A stretch of 35,911 bases of DNA from Candidatus Omnitrophota bacterium (GCA_023228195.1 JALOBR010000004.1:1-35911), one strand, 5' to 3'. Counted from the first letter of the stretch, positions 9,469-17,656 are shown. Made by a program: numbers and translations. The notes: generated from the sequence alone by a model not told the origin.

Positions 9469-10542
9469 ATGAGGATACTGCTTCTCTCAACCCACTTAAA
9501 TGCCGGTGGTATTTCCCGCTACATACTTACGCTCGCTAAAGGCCTTAAGAAAGATGGGCACGAAGTGTGGGTTTCATGCGCGCCAAAAGGGGAGTGGCTT
9601 GAGAAGCTGGAAAAAGAAGGTATTCCTTATAAAACCATACCGATAAAAACAAAATCCATATTAAGCATAAAAATATTTATTTCTTTTTTTATCCTGGCTA
9701 AATTCATAAAAAAAGAAAGAATAGAGGTTATTCATTCCAGCAGCCGGGTTACCCAGTTTTTAGGGTTTCTTTTGTATAAATTCACGCGAGTTCCATACGT
9801 CACCACCTTTCATGGATTCTACCGCAAAAACCGCGCCAGAAAACAACTAAAATTTGAAGGATTACGGACTATCGCAATCAGCGAAAACGTAAAAGCGCAC
9901 TTATCGAAAGACCTAAATATTCCGGAAGGAAAAATAAGGATTGTTTTTAATGGGATTTGCCGCGAAGAATTTGGCCGGCGTGAAAAAACAAAAATAGATT
10001 ACGGATTTAAAGAAAAAGATTTTGTCATAGGCATCTTAGGCAGGATTTCCGAGGAAAAAGGGCATTTTCTGGCAATTGAAGCGTTTAAGCTTCTCTCGGA
10101 CAAATACAATAATGTCTACCTTGCAATATCAGGCAAAGGAAAACTCGAAGAAGAGCTAAAAACGTTTATCAAATTAACCGACATTGGAGATAAAACAAAA
10201 TTCTTTAACATGGAAGCTAAGGATTTTCTTGATATTCCGGATATATTAATCGTTCCTTCAAAGAGAGAGGGATTTGGCTACGTCATCGTAGAAGCATTCT
10301 TGAAGGAAGTGCCGGTAATCGGATTTAACGGAGGCGCTATTTCTGAAATAATAAAAAACGGGGAAAATGGTTTACTTTTTGATAAATATGAAGGTTTCTG
10401 TCTAAAACAAGCGATAGAGCAACTTATGTTTGATAAAACACTATGTGAAAGAATCGTAAAAAAAGCAAAAGAAGATGCGCAGATTTTCTCAATGGAAAAC
10501 ATGGCGTTAAACACAGAAAAAGTGTACCAAGAGGTCATATGA
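9469..10542 (+). CDS. GT4-family glycosyltransferase
   Basis: This 357-residue GT-B retaining glycosyltransferase is probably cytoplasmic and acts on the LPS core or another surface glycan. The N-terminal domain opens with RILLLSTHLNAGGISRYI, the glycine loop typical of GT4 enzymes, and contains TTFHGFYRKN. The C-terminal donor domain begins at IGILGRISEEKGHFLAIEAF and has the EX7E-like element PSKREGFGYVIVEAF followed by VPVIGFNGGAISEII. It resembles the GT4 half of the preceding fusion protein, so the two may be paralogues acting in one pathway. It lies 13 bases after that gene and shares an ATGA overlap with the deacetylase gene downstream. The sugar donor and acceptor are unknown. Confidence 0.9.
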   Translation: MRILLLSTHLNAGGISRYILTLAKGLKKDGHEVWVSCAPKGEWLEKLEKEGIPYKTIPIKTKSILSIKIFISFFILAKFIKKERIEVIHSSSRVTQFLGFLLYKFTRVPYVTTFHGFYRKNRARKQLKFEGLRTIAISENVKAHLSKDLNIPEGKIRIVFNGICREEFGRREKTKIDYGFKEKDFVIGILGRISEEKGHFLAIEAFKLLSDKYNNVYLAISGKGKLEEELKTFIKLTDIGDKTKFFNMEAKDFLDIPDILIVPSKREGFGYVIVEAFLKEVPVIGFNGGAISEIIKNGENGLLFDKYEGFCLKQAIEQLMFDKTLCERIVKKAKEDAQIFSMENMALNTEKVYQEVI

Positions 10543-11357
10543 AATTTCAGGCGCATAACAGAAAATTAAAAACCGGGAAAAATAAATCGAAAGCATTTTG
10601 CGTAAGGATAATCTTAGCTGTAGTTTTAGCTATCGCTTTTGCATTCTATGCATACCTATACATAAATTACACTACCCCGATACTTATGTACCATTCATTC
10701 GACCAATCCCGGCTCAAAGACTTCGCGGTAGTGTCAAATGCAAATTTTTACAAACAAATGAAATTCATAAAAGAAAAAGGCTACAAAGTGATATCCCTAA
10801 ACGATTATTGCAGGTTGCTTAAATATAAAAAACCAATACCGAGAAATTTAGTCGTACTGACAATCGATGACGGCTATAAAGATAATCTAGATGCCCTAAA
10901 GATATTAAAAGAATTTGATTTTCCGGCGACCCTGTTCTTAATTGTTGACCGTATCGGAAAACCGGGATTCCTTTCTGAAGGGGATATACGCTCAAATTTA
11001 TCTGGAACAAAAATAACTATAGGCTCACATACGTTAACGCACCCCGACCTTTCTAAAATTTCAGATGATGAGCTCAAAAAAGAAATTTCCGATTCCAAAA
11101 GCGTTCTTGAACGAAAGTTTAAAACTAAAATAGACGCAATAGCTTATCCGGGAGGCGCATACGACAAAAGGGCCATAAAAGAAGTCGAGAATTCCGGATA
11201 TCTTTGCGCTTGCGCAACAAACAGAGGGTTCTCCAGAAAACTTAACAGATTTTCTTTACGCAGGATAAAAGCGACCAATCGCGATACCAAGTTTAGCCTA
11301 TGGTCAAAACTAAGCGGCTTTTATAATGTGTTTAAAAAAGTAAAGAAACCATATTAG
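10539..11357 (+). CDS. Membrane-anchored polysaccharide deacetylase (NodB-like, CE4)
   Basis: This 272-residue protein has a basic N-terminus, one transmembrane helix (about residues 20-45) and an extracytoplasmic NodB domain. The metal-site motifs are complete: TIDDGY with Asp110/Asp111, SHTLTH with His164 and His168, and AYPGGAYD. CE4 enzymes remove N- or O-acetyl groups from sugars such as GlcNAc, using a divalent metal. In this block it may trim a lipid-linked sugar or surface glycan, but the substrate is not visible. An AGAGG ribosome site (10530-10534) and the 4-base overlap with the preceding glycosyltransferase gene set the start and suggest translational coupling. Confidence 0.9.
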   Translation: MKFQAHNRKLKTGKNKSKAFCVRIILAVVLAIAFAFYAYLYINYTTPILMYHSFDQSRLKDFAVVSNANFYKQMKFIKEKGYKVISLNDYCRLLKYKKPIPRNLVVLTIDDGYKDNLDALKILKEFDFPATLFLIVDRIGKPGFLSEGDIRSNLSGTKITIGSHTLTHPDLSKISDDELKKEISDSKSVLERKFKTKIDAIAYPGGAYDKRAIKEVENSGYLCACATNRGFSRKLNRFSLRRIKATNRDTKFSLWSKLSGFYNVFKKVKKPY

Positions 11358-11368
11358 CCAGTAAAATC

Positions 11369-12379
11369 ATGAACCGAATTCTTGTAGTAAACGTAAACTG
11401 GTTGGGCGATGCAATAATGACTACGCCTGCCTTTAAAGCGATAAAAGAAAAATTTCCTCTTTCATCCGTTGCCGTAATGGCACCTGACCGGGTAAAGGAT
11501 GTATTCTCCGACAACCCCTATATTGATGAAGTAATAATTTTTAATGAGAAGAAGGAACATAAAAGTTTTTCGCAGAAACTCCGTTTTATAAAACAATTGC
11601 GGGAAAAAAAGTTTGATACAGTTTTTCTTATACACCGTTCGTTTACCCGCGCTTTGATATGTTTTCTCGCCGGGATAAAGACAAGAATCGGTTACAAGCG
11701 GTTTAAGAATATCTTTATAGTAAATAAAACGATTAAACCTCCTGCAAAAAATATACATAAACAGGATTATTATTTATATCTGTTTGAAAAAACCGGAATA
11801 GCTACCGCCGATAAATTACCTGAAGTGTATGTCCCACAGCAAATACAGGAAAAATATAAAACCGAAATAACTCATCTACGCCAAAAACACACTTATCTTG
11901 TAGGAATGAACCCTTCGGCAAACTGGCTGCTTAAGAGATGGCCACAGGAAAACTTCGCAATACTTTCTGATAAGCTGATACGGGAATTAAACTGTTGCAT
12001 TCTTTTTGTCGGTGCCAAAATTGACGCAGATGTAGTTGGCGCAGTTACTAACCGGATGAAAGAAAAGCCTTATAATTTCTGCGCAAAAACAAGCATAAAA
12101 GAGCTTGCAGCAATAATAAGGAATGTTGATTTATTCATATCCAACGATTCTGGACCGGCGCATTTATCTGCCTCACTTGGAGTTAACACTCTTGTATTAT
12201 TCGGGCCAACATCACCAGAACTTAGTGCGCCGCGCGGAAAACGAGTACAAATTTTAAAAAAATCCATACGGTGCGAAATACCTTGCTATGACACCGGCTG
12301 TCAGAATAATCTTTGCATGAAAAACATAACAGTAGAGGATACCTATCAAAAAGCCAAAGAGCTTCTGAAAAATGTTTAA
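11369..12379 (+). CDS. GT9 family glycosyltransferase (ADP-heptose:LPS heptosyltransferase-like)
   Basis: This 336-residue protein is the first of three consecutive GT9 genes. It starts with NRILVVNVNWLGDAIMTTPAFKAIKEKFP, the classic N-terminal motif of heptosyltransferases such as WaaF/WaaC. The C-terminal donor domain has NPSANWLLKRWPQENFA and SNDSGPAHLSASLGVNTLVLFGPTSPEL. After this comes the cysteine-rich segment CEIPCYDTGCQNNLCM. Of the GT9 units here, this one looks closest to WaaF (heptosyltransferase II), but that assignment is tentative. The enzyme would add heptose from ADP-heptose to the inner core on the cytoplasmic face. It overlaps the next gene by 8 bases. Confidence 0.92.
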   Translation: MNRILVVNVNWLGDAIMTTPAFKAIKEKFPLSSVAVMAPDRVKDVFSDNPYIDEVIIFNEKKEHKSFSQKLRFIKQLREKKFDTVFLIHRSFTRALICFLAGIKTRIGYKRFKNIFIVNKTIKPPAKNIHKQDYYLYLFEKTGIATADKLPEVYVPQQIQEKYKTEITHLRQKHTYLVGMNPSANWLLKRWPQENFAILSDKLIRELNCCILFVGAKIDADVVGAVTNRMKEKPYNFCAKTSIKELAAIIRNVDLFISNDSGPAHLSASLGVNTLVLFGPTSPELSAPRGKRVQILKKSIRCEIPCYDTGCQNNLCMKNITVEDTYQKAKELLKNV

Positions 12380-13307
12380 AAAAATAATAGTAAACCTGCC
12401 AAGCAATATCGGAGACACCATTCTGACGCTTCCGGCTCTCGACCGTCTCCATTCTAACTATCCTCAGGCAAAATTAACTTTAATTTGTTCAAAACAAACA
12501 CAAGAACTTTTTTCGCGCTACTCTTATAACAACGAAACGCTTCTTTTCGATAAGCGCTGGGAGGCCCGGAAAAAATTTAAATTTTCCCTTTCCTTGCGCC
12601 ATAAATACGACCTTATTGTAGATTTCAAAAATTCGCTTTTGCCTTTATTCACAGGAACGAAACGAACTCCATTTTTTAGGAGATTTACTAAAAACTTGCC
12701 CGCAAAAGACAGGTATCTTCACCTGATAAAAAATATCACGCCATGTAAAACAAAAACAATTGCACAATTCCTACTCACAGAAGACGAAGTAAAAAAGTGG
12801 AAATTGACGCAACCAAAACAATCCATATTCGTTGCTTGCGCGTCTAACGCGCTTCAAAAGCGCTACCCATACAATCTGCTTAAAGAGCTTGTAATAAATC
12901 TTACCAAACATTTTCCTGTTACGATATTAGGGCAGGAAACCGACAGACAATTCTATAAAGATATTTTGTCTATTCCCGGCGTAAATGACCTTGTCGGAAA
13001 AACAAAAATCCATGAAGTTTTTTATCTTCTCAATAATTGTGCGCGCTTACTTGTATGCGTAGATTCAAGCATAATGCACATAGCAAGCTACCTCGATATA
13101 CCAATAATAGCCATGTTCGGGCAAACCAGCGTTTTTAAATACGGCCCCTGGTCGAAAAAATATACCGTAATAAAAAGAAACGACCTCGCTTGTGTGCCTT
13201 GTGAAAATCCGCATTGCCGGTTTAACCATGAATGCATGGAAATAAACCCAAAGCGCGTGCTTGAGGCAATAAATAACATACTGAATGGCCATGAAACAAA
13301 CACGTAA
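12372..13307 (+). CDS. GT9 family glycosyltransferase
   Basis: This second consecutive GT9 protein has 311 residues. The N-terminal motif is KIIVNLPSNIGDTILTLPALDRL, in which NIGD replaces the WLGD or LGD of its neighbours. The C-terminal part has CASNALQKRYPYNLL, where NPS or HPS usually stands, and VCVDSSIMHIASYLDIPIIAMFGQTS, where SSIMH replaces the usual SGPxH. It ends with CVPCENPHCRFNHECM. These changes at the donor site suggest a different donor or acceptor from the flanking genes, or a reduced activity. Its ATG is inside the end of the previous gene, and its own end overlaps the next gene by 23 bases. Confidence 0.88.
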   Translation: MFKKIIVNLPSNIGDTILTLPALDRLHSNYPQAKLTLICSKQTQELFSRYSYNNETLLFDKRWEARKKFKFSLSLRHKYDLIVDFKNSLLPLFTGTKRTPFFRRFTKNLPAKDRYLHLIKNITPCKTKTIAQFLLTEDEVKKWKLTQPKQSIFVACASNALQKRYPYNLLKELVINLTKHFPVTILGQETDRQFYKDILSIPGVNDLVGKTKIHEVFYLLNNCARLLVCVDSSIMHIASYLDIPIIAMFGQTSVFKYGPWSKKYTVIKRNDLACVPCENPHCRFNHECMEINPKRVLEAINNILNGHETNT

Positions 13308-14316
13308 GAGAATATTGATAATGCGCACCGACAGACTGGGAGATGTAATTTTGTCTACACCGGTAATAGCAAGCCTGCGTAAGTTCTATCCGAATAGTCA
13401 TATTGCTTTTCTCTGCCGGCCGTACACAAAAGAAATAGTAGAGGACAATCCCTATCTTGATGAAATTATTATCTACGATAAGGCTAAGGAACACAAAAGT
13501 ATTTTGGCTTCAATAAAATTTTGCTTTGCCTTACGCAAAAGGAAATTTGATACTGTTTTTATTTTAAATCCTAATAATCGTTCAAACATAATTGCATTCT
13601 TCGCCGGTATCCCAGAGCGTATCGGGTTAAACCGGAAAATGGGCTGGCTATTAACGCAACCGATAGAAGATAGAAAACATGAAGGGAAAAAACACGAAAC
13701 CGAATATACTTTGGACGTTCTAAGAGCCGCGGGAATCCCAATAACGGAGAAACACATTTGTTTTACGATAAAAACTGAATCGGAAAAAAAGATAAATAAT
13801 TTACTTTCAATGCATGGAATAAAAGATAACTCACTCATGGTAATTCACCCTTCTGCGTCATGCCCGTCAAAACGCTGGCCGGAAGATTACTTCATAAAGC
13901 TGGTAAAGCTGGCAAATGAGAAAACAAACTTAAAAGTAATTGTAATAAGCGCGCAAGACGAAAAGAAATTCGCCGATAGACTGGTGGGGGAGAAAGGAGT
14001 AATAGATCTAAGAGGAATTTTAAGCATTTCGGATATAGGCGCGCTCCTTAAGCGCTCAAACCTATTTATATCAAATGATTCAGGGCCCGTACATGTTGCG
14101 GCGAGCTTAAATTGCCCTCTGATTTCTATATTCGGAAGAAACGACCCCGGACTTTCACCTGTGCGCTGGAGGCCGCTTGGCGAAAAATCATTTTATATAC
14201 ATAAAGAAAATTCCTGCAAAAAATGCCTGGCGCATAATTGTGTTTACGATTTTATGTGTCTAAAATCAATTACCCCGGAAGAAGTATTTACTTTGGTTTT
14301 AAAAATATTAGGATAA
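13285..14316 (+). CDS. GT9 family glycosyltransferase (heptosyltransferase-like)
   Basis: This third consecutive GT9 protein has 343 residues. It shows KRILIMRTDRLGDVILSTPVIASLRKFYP at the N-terminus, HPSASCPSKRWPEDYF at the start of the donor domain, and SNDSGPVHVAASLNCPLISIFGRNDPG near the end. The C-terminal cysteine segment is CKKCLAHNCVYDFMC. It starts 23 bases inside the previous gene; a later in-frame ATG at 13321 (before RTDRLGD) would avoid most of this overlap but would cut the first beta strand, so the earlier ATG is preferred. It is the last gene of the envelope block; a likely promoter for the next gene follows. Confidence 0.91.
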   Translation: MAMKQTRKRILIMRTDRLGDVILSTPVIASLRKFYPNSHIAFLCRPYTKEIVEDNPYLDEIIIYDKAKEHKSILASIKFCFALRKRKFDTVFILNPNNRSNIIAFFAGIPERIGLNRKMGWLLTQPIEDRKHEGKKHETEYTLDVLRAAGIPITEKHICFTIKTESEKKINNLLSMHGIKDNSLMVIHPSASCPSKRWPEDYFIKLVKLANEKTNLKVIVISAQDEKKFADRLVGEKGVIDLRGILSISDIGALLKRSNLFISNDSGPVHVAASLNCPLISIFGRNDPGLSPVRWRPLGEKSFYIHKENSCKKCLAHNCVYDFMCLKSITPEEVFTLVLKILG

Positions 14317-14357
14317 GATTTGCAATAGAAAATCTAATACAGCACAGAAAAACCTGT

Positions 14358-14363
14358 TATAAT
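14358..14363 (+). promoter_or_regulatory. Extended -10 promoter for the REC-GGDEF gene
   Basis: A perfect TATAAT is preceded by TGT, so it forms an extended -10 element. No convincing -35 is visible at the right distance, which extended -10 promoters tolerate. Transcription would start near 14370, only about 5 bases before the ATG at 14375, so the message may be almost leaderless. Confidence 0.45.
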
Positions 14364-14374
14364 ATATTTAAAAG

Positions 14375-15562
14375 ATGAAAAAAGTTAAACGGATTTTAAT
14401 TATATCTTCCGATAAACACTTGCGAGATATTCTTCATTTCTGCTTTGACGGATGGGGATACGAAGTTTTTATACACGAACTAAAGATAGACAATATAAAC
14501 GCAATCAAAAAAATATCTCCTGACGCAATAGTAATAGATGTCCACTCCGCAACCAAATCACATCTTGAAATATGCCGGCTTCTTAAGGAAGATTTTATCA
14601 CTGCCCTTATACCGATAATTACTCTAATAAATAAAGGCCAATTAAGAGAGCAGCTGCTTACCTTAAAACAAGGTGTTGATGATTATTTGATAAAACCTCC
14701 TGACCCGCTGGATTTAAGAACCCGCATAGAAATAGCTATAAAACGCTCCCAGTATAGTTTTTACTCAAGCCCTTTAACCGGTCTTCCGGGTGCACGGCTC
14801 ATCGAAGATATCGTAAAAGAAAGAATAGAAAAAGATATTCCCTTTTCATTTGCCCATATAGACATCGATAATTTTAAATCCTTTAACGATGTTTACGGCT
14901 ACATAAAAGGCGATAAAGCCCTTATGCAGACTGCCTACATACTTTACAGTGTAATCAAAAAATTCGGAAATGCTGAGGACTTTATGGGGCACATTGGCGG
15001 TGATGATTTTGTTTTTATCACAACTCCCGATAAACACAAAGAAATTTGCCGTTATTTTATATTTATGTTTGATAACCTCATGCCTTATCACTACTCTAGA
15101 AAAGACAAGGAACAAAACTTCATAATCGCACATAACCGTTCAAAACAAATAAGAAAAATGCCCCTTATGAGCGTAACGATAGCTGTAGTAAATAAAAATA
15201 AACCAAAAGAATTTAAAAACATAGTAGAAGTCAACGAAAGAGTGGCTGAGGTAAAAAGATACCTAAAGACCGTTCCGGGAAGCAAGTTTATGGCAGACAG
15301 ACGAACTTCCGCAAAAGACAAAGAAGACCTGCTCGTTTATAAAAAAGAGGACTTTTTTGCAACCTCATATAAGCCGATAGGCCAGATATTAATTGAACAG
15401 CGCAAAATAACCGAAGTGCAACTGGAGGAAGCCCTTGCCCTTCATTGGAAGAGAGGAATAATACTTGGAGAGATACTTCGTGAGTGCGGCTTTGTAACCG
15501 CAGAAGACATAGAAAAAGCCCTGAACATACAAAAACAAATTCTGGAAAAATCCCGTAAATAA
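14375..15562 (+). CDS. Response regulator with REC, GGDEF-like and MshEN (GspE N-terminal) domains
   Basis: This 395-residue cytoplasmic signalling protein has three parts. The receiver domain (residues 1-125) has the phospho-acceptor Asp55 (IVIDVHS) and Lys107 (YLIKPP). A diguanylate-cyclase-type domain (about 128-300) has DIDNFKSFNDVYG and the signature GGDDF at 208-212, where active enzymes usually have GG(D/E)EF. The end (about 333-392) resembles the MshEN domain of type II secretion ATPases (GQILIEQRKITEVQLEEAL, then GEILRECGFVTAEDIEKAL), a fold known to bind c-di-GMP in some proteins. It may make c-di-GMP, sense it, or both. No histidine kinase gene is adjacent. It is followed 7 bases later by the HAD gene. 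Confidence 0.85.
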   Translation: MKKVKRILIISSDKHLRDILHFCFDGWGYEVFIHELKIDNINAIKKISPDAIVIDVHSATKSHLEICRLLKEDFITALIPIITLINKGQLREQLLTLKQGVDDYLIKPPDPLDLRTRIEIAIKRSQYSFYSSPLTGLPGARLIEDIVKERIEKDIPFSFAHIDIDNFKSFNDVYGYIKGDKALMQTAYILYSVIKKFGNAEDFMGHIGGDDFVFITTPDKHKEICRYFIFMFDNLMPYHYSRKDKEQNFIIAHNRSKQIRKMPLMSVTIAVVNKNKPKEFKNIVEVNERVAEVKRYLKTVPGSKFMADRRTSAKDKEDLLVYKKEDFFATSYKPIGQILIEQRKITEVQLEEALALHWKRGIILGEILRECGFVTAEDIEKALNIQKQILEKSRK

Positions 15563-15569
15563 AGCATAA

Positions 15570-16193
15570 ATGGATAATGCCATGAAATGTTTCGCATTTG
15601 ATCTTGGAAAGGTTTTGTTCGACTTCGATTATGCTATCGCCTTAAAAAAAATAAAATCGGATATAAAAATACCTACCCATAGAATAATTCATGAATTATT
15701 CTATAATAATTTTGCGCAGGACTTTGAAAAAGGACTTATGGGCGCGCATGAATTTTATAAAAAATTCTGTAATGCTTTTAACTGTTCGTTAAGCTACTGG
15801 CAATTTACGGATGCCTGGTGTAATATCTTTTCATTAAATAGAGAAGTCGCTGCTTTCGTTAAAAAAATAAGCGGGTTTTACCCTATATATTTGATATCAA
15901 ACATAAACGAATTGCATTTTGACTATCTCCAAAATAATTATCCCGAAGTATTCTCAGTATTTAACGGGCTCATATTATCGTATAAAGTAAAATCGATAAA
16001 GCCGGAAAAACGGATTTATGAAGCGTTGAAAGAAAAAAGCGGATGCAATTACGAAAACATTTTTTACATTGACGACAGGAAAGAATTTATAGAAGAGGCA
16101 AGGCGTTTTGATATTAAATGTATAAATTTTGTGGGCCTAACCGAGCTTAAGGCTTCCCTTAAAGCCTATGGCATTGTTATACCTGCAGATTAA
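15570..16193 (+). CDS. HAD-superfamily hydrolase (YihX-like phosphatase)
   Basis: This 207-residue HAD subfamily IA-like protein probably dephosphorylates a small molecule, perhaps a sugar phosphate as E. coli YihX does. Motif I is FDLGKVLFDFD with the nucleophile Asp11; the usual second Asp is Gly13, as in the DLGNV-type subgroup. Motif II is YLISNINE, motif III the lysine in SIKPEKRIYEAL, and motif IV YIDDRKEFIEEA. The helical cap lies at about residues 20-90. A second in-frame ATG at 15582 would remove four residues, and the sequence does not clearly decide between them. It is 7 bases after the REC-GGDEF gene and probably shares its transcript. A weak terminator follows. Confidence 0.83.
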   Translation: MDNAMKCFAFDLGKVLFDFDYAIALKKIKSDIKIPTHRIIHELFYNNFAQDFEKGLMGAHEFYKKFCNAFNCSLSYWQFTDAWCNIFSLNREVAAFVKKISGFYPIYLISNINELHFDYLQNNYPEVFSVFNGLILSYKVKSIKPEKRIYEALKEKSGCNYENIFYIDDRKEFIEEARRFDIKCINFVGLTELKASLKAYGIVIPAD

Positions 16194-16239
16194 AAAACAA
16201 CTCTGGATCATCCAATCAACAAATAAATAGCCACAAGAC

Positions 16240-16260
16240 AACCATTCTGATGGTTTTTGT
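16240..16260 (+). terminator. Weak Rho-independent terminator after the HAD gene
   Basis: AACCAT (16240-16245) pairs with ATGGTT (16250-16255) around a TCTG loop, and the run continues with three more T residues before a G. The six-pair stem has only two G-C pairs, so the call is weak. Its place between the HAD stop and a good promoter at 16281 supports it. Confidence 0.35.
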
Positions 16261-16280
16261 TAAATCTTACGGAAAGGCTC

Positions 16281-16309
16281 TTGCAAAGAATAATTCACTC
16301 TGATATACT
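16281..16309 (+). promoter_or_regulatory. Sigma70-type promoter for the lipoprotein-thermonuclease pair
   Basis: A TTGCAA -35 box (16281-16286) and a TATACT -10 box (16304-16309) are separated by exactly 17 bases. TGA directly before the -10 makes it an extended -10 as well. The start of transcription would be near 16316, leaving a leader of about 40 bases before the ATG at 16358. The rest of the 164-base gap shows only the weak terminator. Confidence 0.62.
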
Positions 16310-16357
16310 GTTTCTTGTTAAATCGTTTACTGAAAATTCTCTCTAAGACTTTTTAAG

Positions 16358-16777
16358 ATGGACCTACGACAAAAAAATTATTCCAAAAAACAAATTGTGC
16401 GGCTAATATTTTATCCAACTATAGGTATTTTTTGCATGCTATTGTTGTCTGCCTGTGTTCCGGTTCTTATCGGAACAGGCGTCGTGGCCGGATATACTTT
16501 AAGCAACGACTCCGCAATAGGTGAAATTAAATGTGATTACCGCACGCTCTGGGATGTAACCATGGATAAGCTGGAAACGATGAAAGCGGAAATATCAAGC
16601 GCGGATGAATCTAAGGGCCTTATCCAAGCAAAAGTCTACGACAACGATGTAACCGTAAAAATCAACATGGTAACATCATCAATGCAAAAACTAAAAATTT
16701 CAGCCCGCAAGTATCTTCTTCCCAAACCGCAAACTGCGCAGAAAATCTTCGTCAAAATAGTACAGGATTTAGAGTGA
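16358..16777 (+). CDS. DUF3568-type lipoprotein
   Basis: This 139-residue protein has a basic N-terminus, a hydrophobic stretch and a clear lipobox (LLSAC), with Cys33 as the predicted lipidated residue after signal peptidase II cleavage. The mature part matches the DUF3568 pattern as I remember it: VPVLIGTGVVAGYTLS, a DYRTLWDVTMDKLE segment, then alternating strands (IQAKVYDNDVTVKI). Proteins of this type are small, outer-membrane or periplasmic and of unknown function. Its stop overlaps the GTG start of the thermonuclease gene (GTGA), so the two are made together. The signal peptide is rather long at its charged end; I see no better internal start. Confidence 0.8.
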   Translation: MDLRQKNYSKKQIVRLIFYPTIGIFCMLLLSACVPVLIGTGVVAGYTLSNDSAIGEIKCDYRTLWDVTMDKLETMKAEISSADESKGLIQAKVYDNDVTVKINMVTSSMQKLKISARKYLLPKPQTAQKIFVKIVQDLE

Positions 16778-17544
16778 TTAAAAGATTTTTTTTAACGTTA
16801 ATTTTATTTTGCTCCTGTAGCCAGAACTACGATTATTCGCACATCAAAGTAACACATGTAATTGATGGCGATACCGTAAAACTTGCGGATGGAAAAACCT
16901 TGCGTTATATCGGCATTGATACTCCCGAAACACGGATAAAACAGGGCGGAAATTTCATGTACCAGCCTCAACCTTTTGCCATAGAAGCAAAGAAACTAAA
17001 CGAAAAACTCGTCCTTGGCAAAACAGTAAAGATAGAATTTGATGTCGAAAAAACAGATAAATACAAAAGATTGCTGGGATATTGCTTCTTGGAAGACGGT
17101 ACATTCGTAAATAACGAGCTTTTAAAACAGGGACTTGCCGTTATCTATACTCATCCGCCGAATATAAAGTTTTCCGACACTTTCTTTACGGCCCAGCAAA
17201 AAGCCCGTAAAGAAAAAAAGGGGTTGTGGGGGGCCTACGAAACCATAAATGCCGAAGAAAGCTATTTATATGTAAACCAGATAAGAACGGTCAGGGGAAC
17301 CGTGAAGGGGAGCCGACGGACCAAAAAATGCACCCTTTTAAACTTGGCTGTTACCAATGGAAAAATATTCAAAGTCGTAATATTTGAAAATTCATATAAA
17401 TATTTTTCCGAAAGGGACATAAACTTATCTCGTTTTTATACCGGAAAAACCATTGAAGTAAGCGGAAAAATACGCCGCTACAATGGTAGCTACGAAATCA
17501 TCGCCAACACTCCGCAAGATATAATTGTCTTGAACGCAAACTAG
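16774..17544 (+). CDS. Exported thermonuclease (staphylococcal nuclease-like) with C-terminal OB-like domain
   Basis: This 256-residue protein starts with GTG at 16774, overlapping the lipoprotein stop. The N-terminus is hydrophobic and ends in FCSCS, so it is exported; Cys13 or Cys15 could be lipidated, but the lipobox is imperfect. The SNase domain (about 24-155) has HVIDGDTV with Asp31 and Asp33, then Arg44, Asp49 and Glu52 (LRYIGIDTPET) and Arg99 (KYKRLLGY). These line up with the S. aureus catalytic residues Arg35, Glu43 and Arg87. GLAVIY and a KEKKGLWG end also fit. Residues about 165-256 form a second, probably OB-fold nucleic-acid-binding domain (RTVRGTVKGSR, then VSGKIRRYNGSYEII). 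It likely degrades extracellular or periplasmic nucleic acid. Confidence 0.88.
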   Translation: MIKRFFLTLILFCSCSQNYDYSHIKVTHVIDGDTVKLADGKTLRYIGIDTPETRIKQGGNFMYQPQPFAIEAKKLNEKLVLGKTVKIEFDVEKTDKYKRLLGYCFLEDGTFVNNELLKQGLAVIYTHPPNIKFSDTFFTAQQKARKEKKGLWGAYETINAEESYLYVNQIRTVRGTVKGSRRTKKCTLLNLAVTNGKIFKVVIFENSYKYFSERDINLSRFYTGKTIEVSGKIRRYNGSYEIIANTPQDIIVLNAN

Positions 17545-17572
17545 CTTCCCGCGAGAAATATTATATTTTTCC

Positions 17573-17603
17573 TTGACACAATCCTATAAAATGATAGCAT
17601 AAT
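17573..17603 (+). promoter_or_regulatory. Sigma70-type promoter upstream of rex
   Basis: A perfect TTGACA -35 box lies at 17573-17578. Two -10 choices follow: TAGCAT at 17595-17600 (16-base spacer) or CATAAT at 17598-17603 (19-base spacer). Just downstream, at 17604-17625, TTGTTC and GAACGA form an imperfect inverted repeat with a 10-base gap, which could be an operator. It is not the usual Rex site (TTGTGAA-N4-TTCACAA-like). The leader to the rex ATG is about 50 bases. Confidence 0.5.
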
Positions 17604-17656
17604 TTGTTCGTGAAAGAAAGAACGATATCTGTAACTAAAAGCACGAATGACCGCAT

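Noticed and set aside
15600..15614. Inactivated HAD phosphatase because the second Asp of motif I is Gly
   Set aside because: The DLGxV form occurs in active YihX-like enzymes, and the other motifs are intact.
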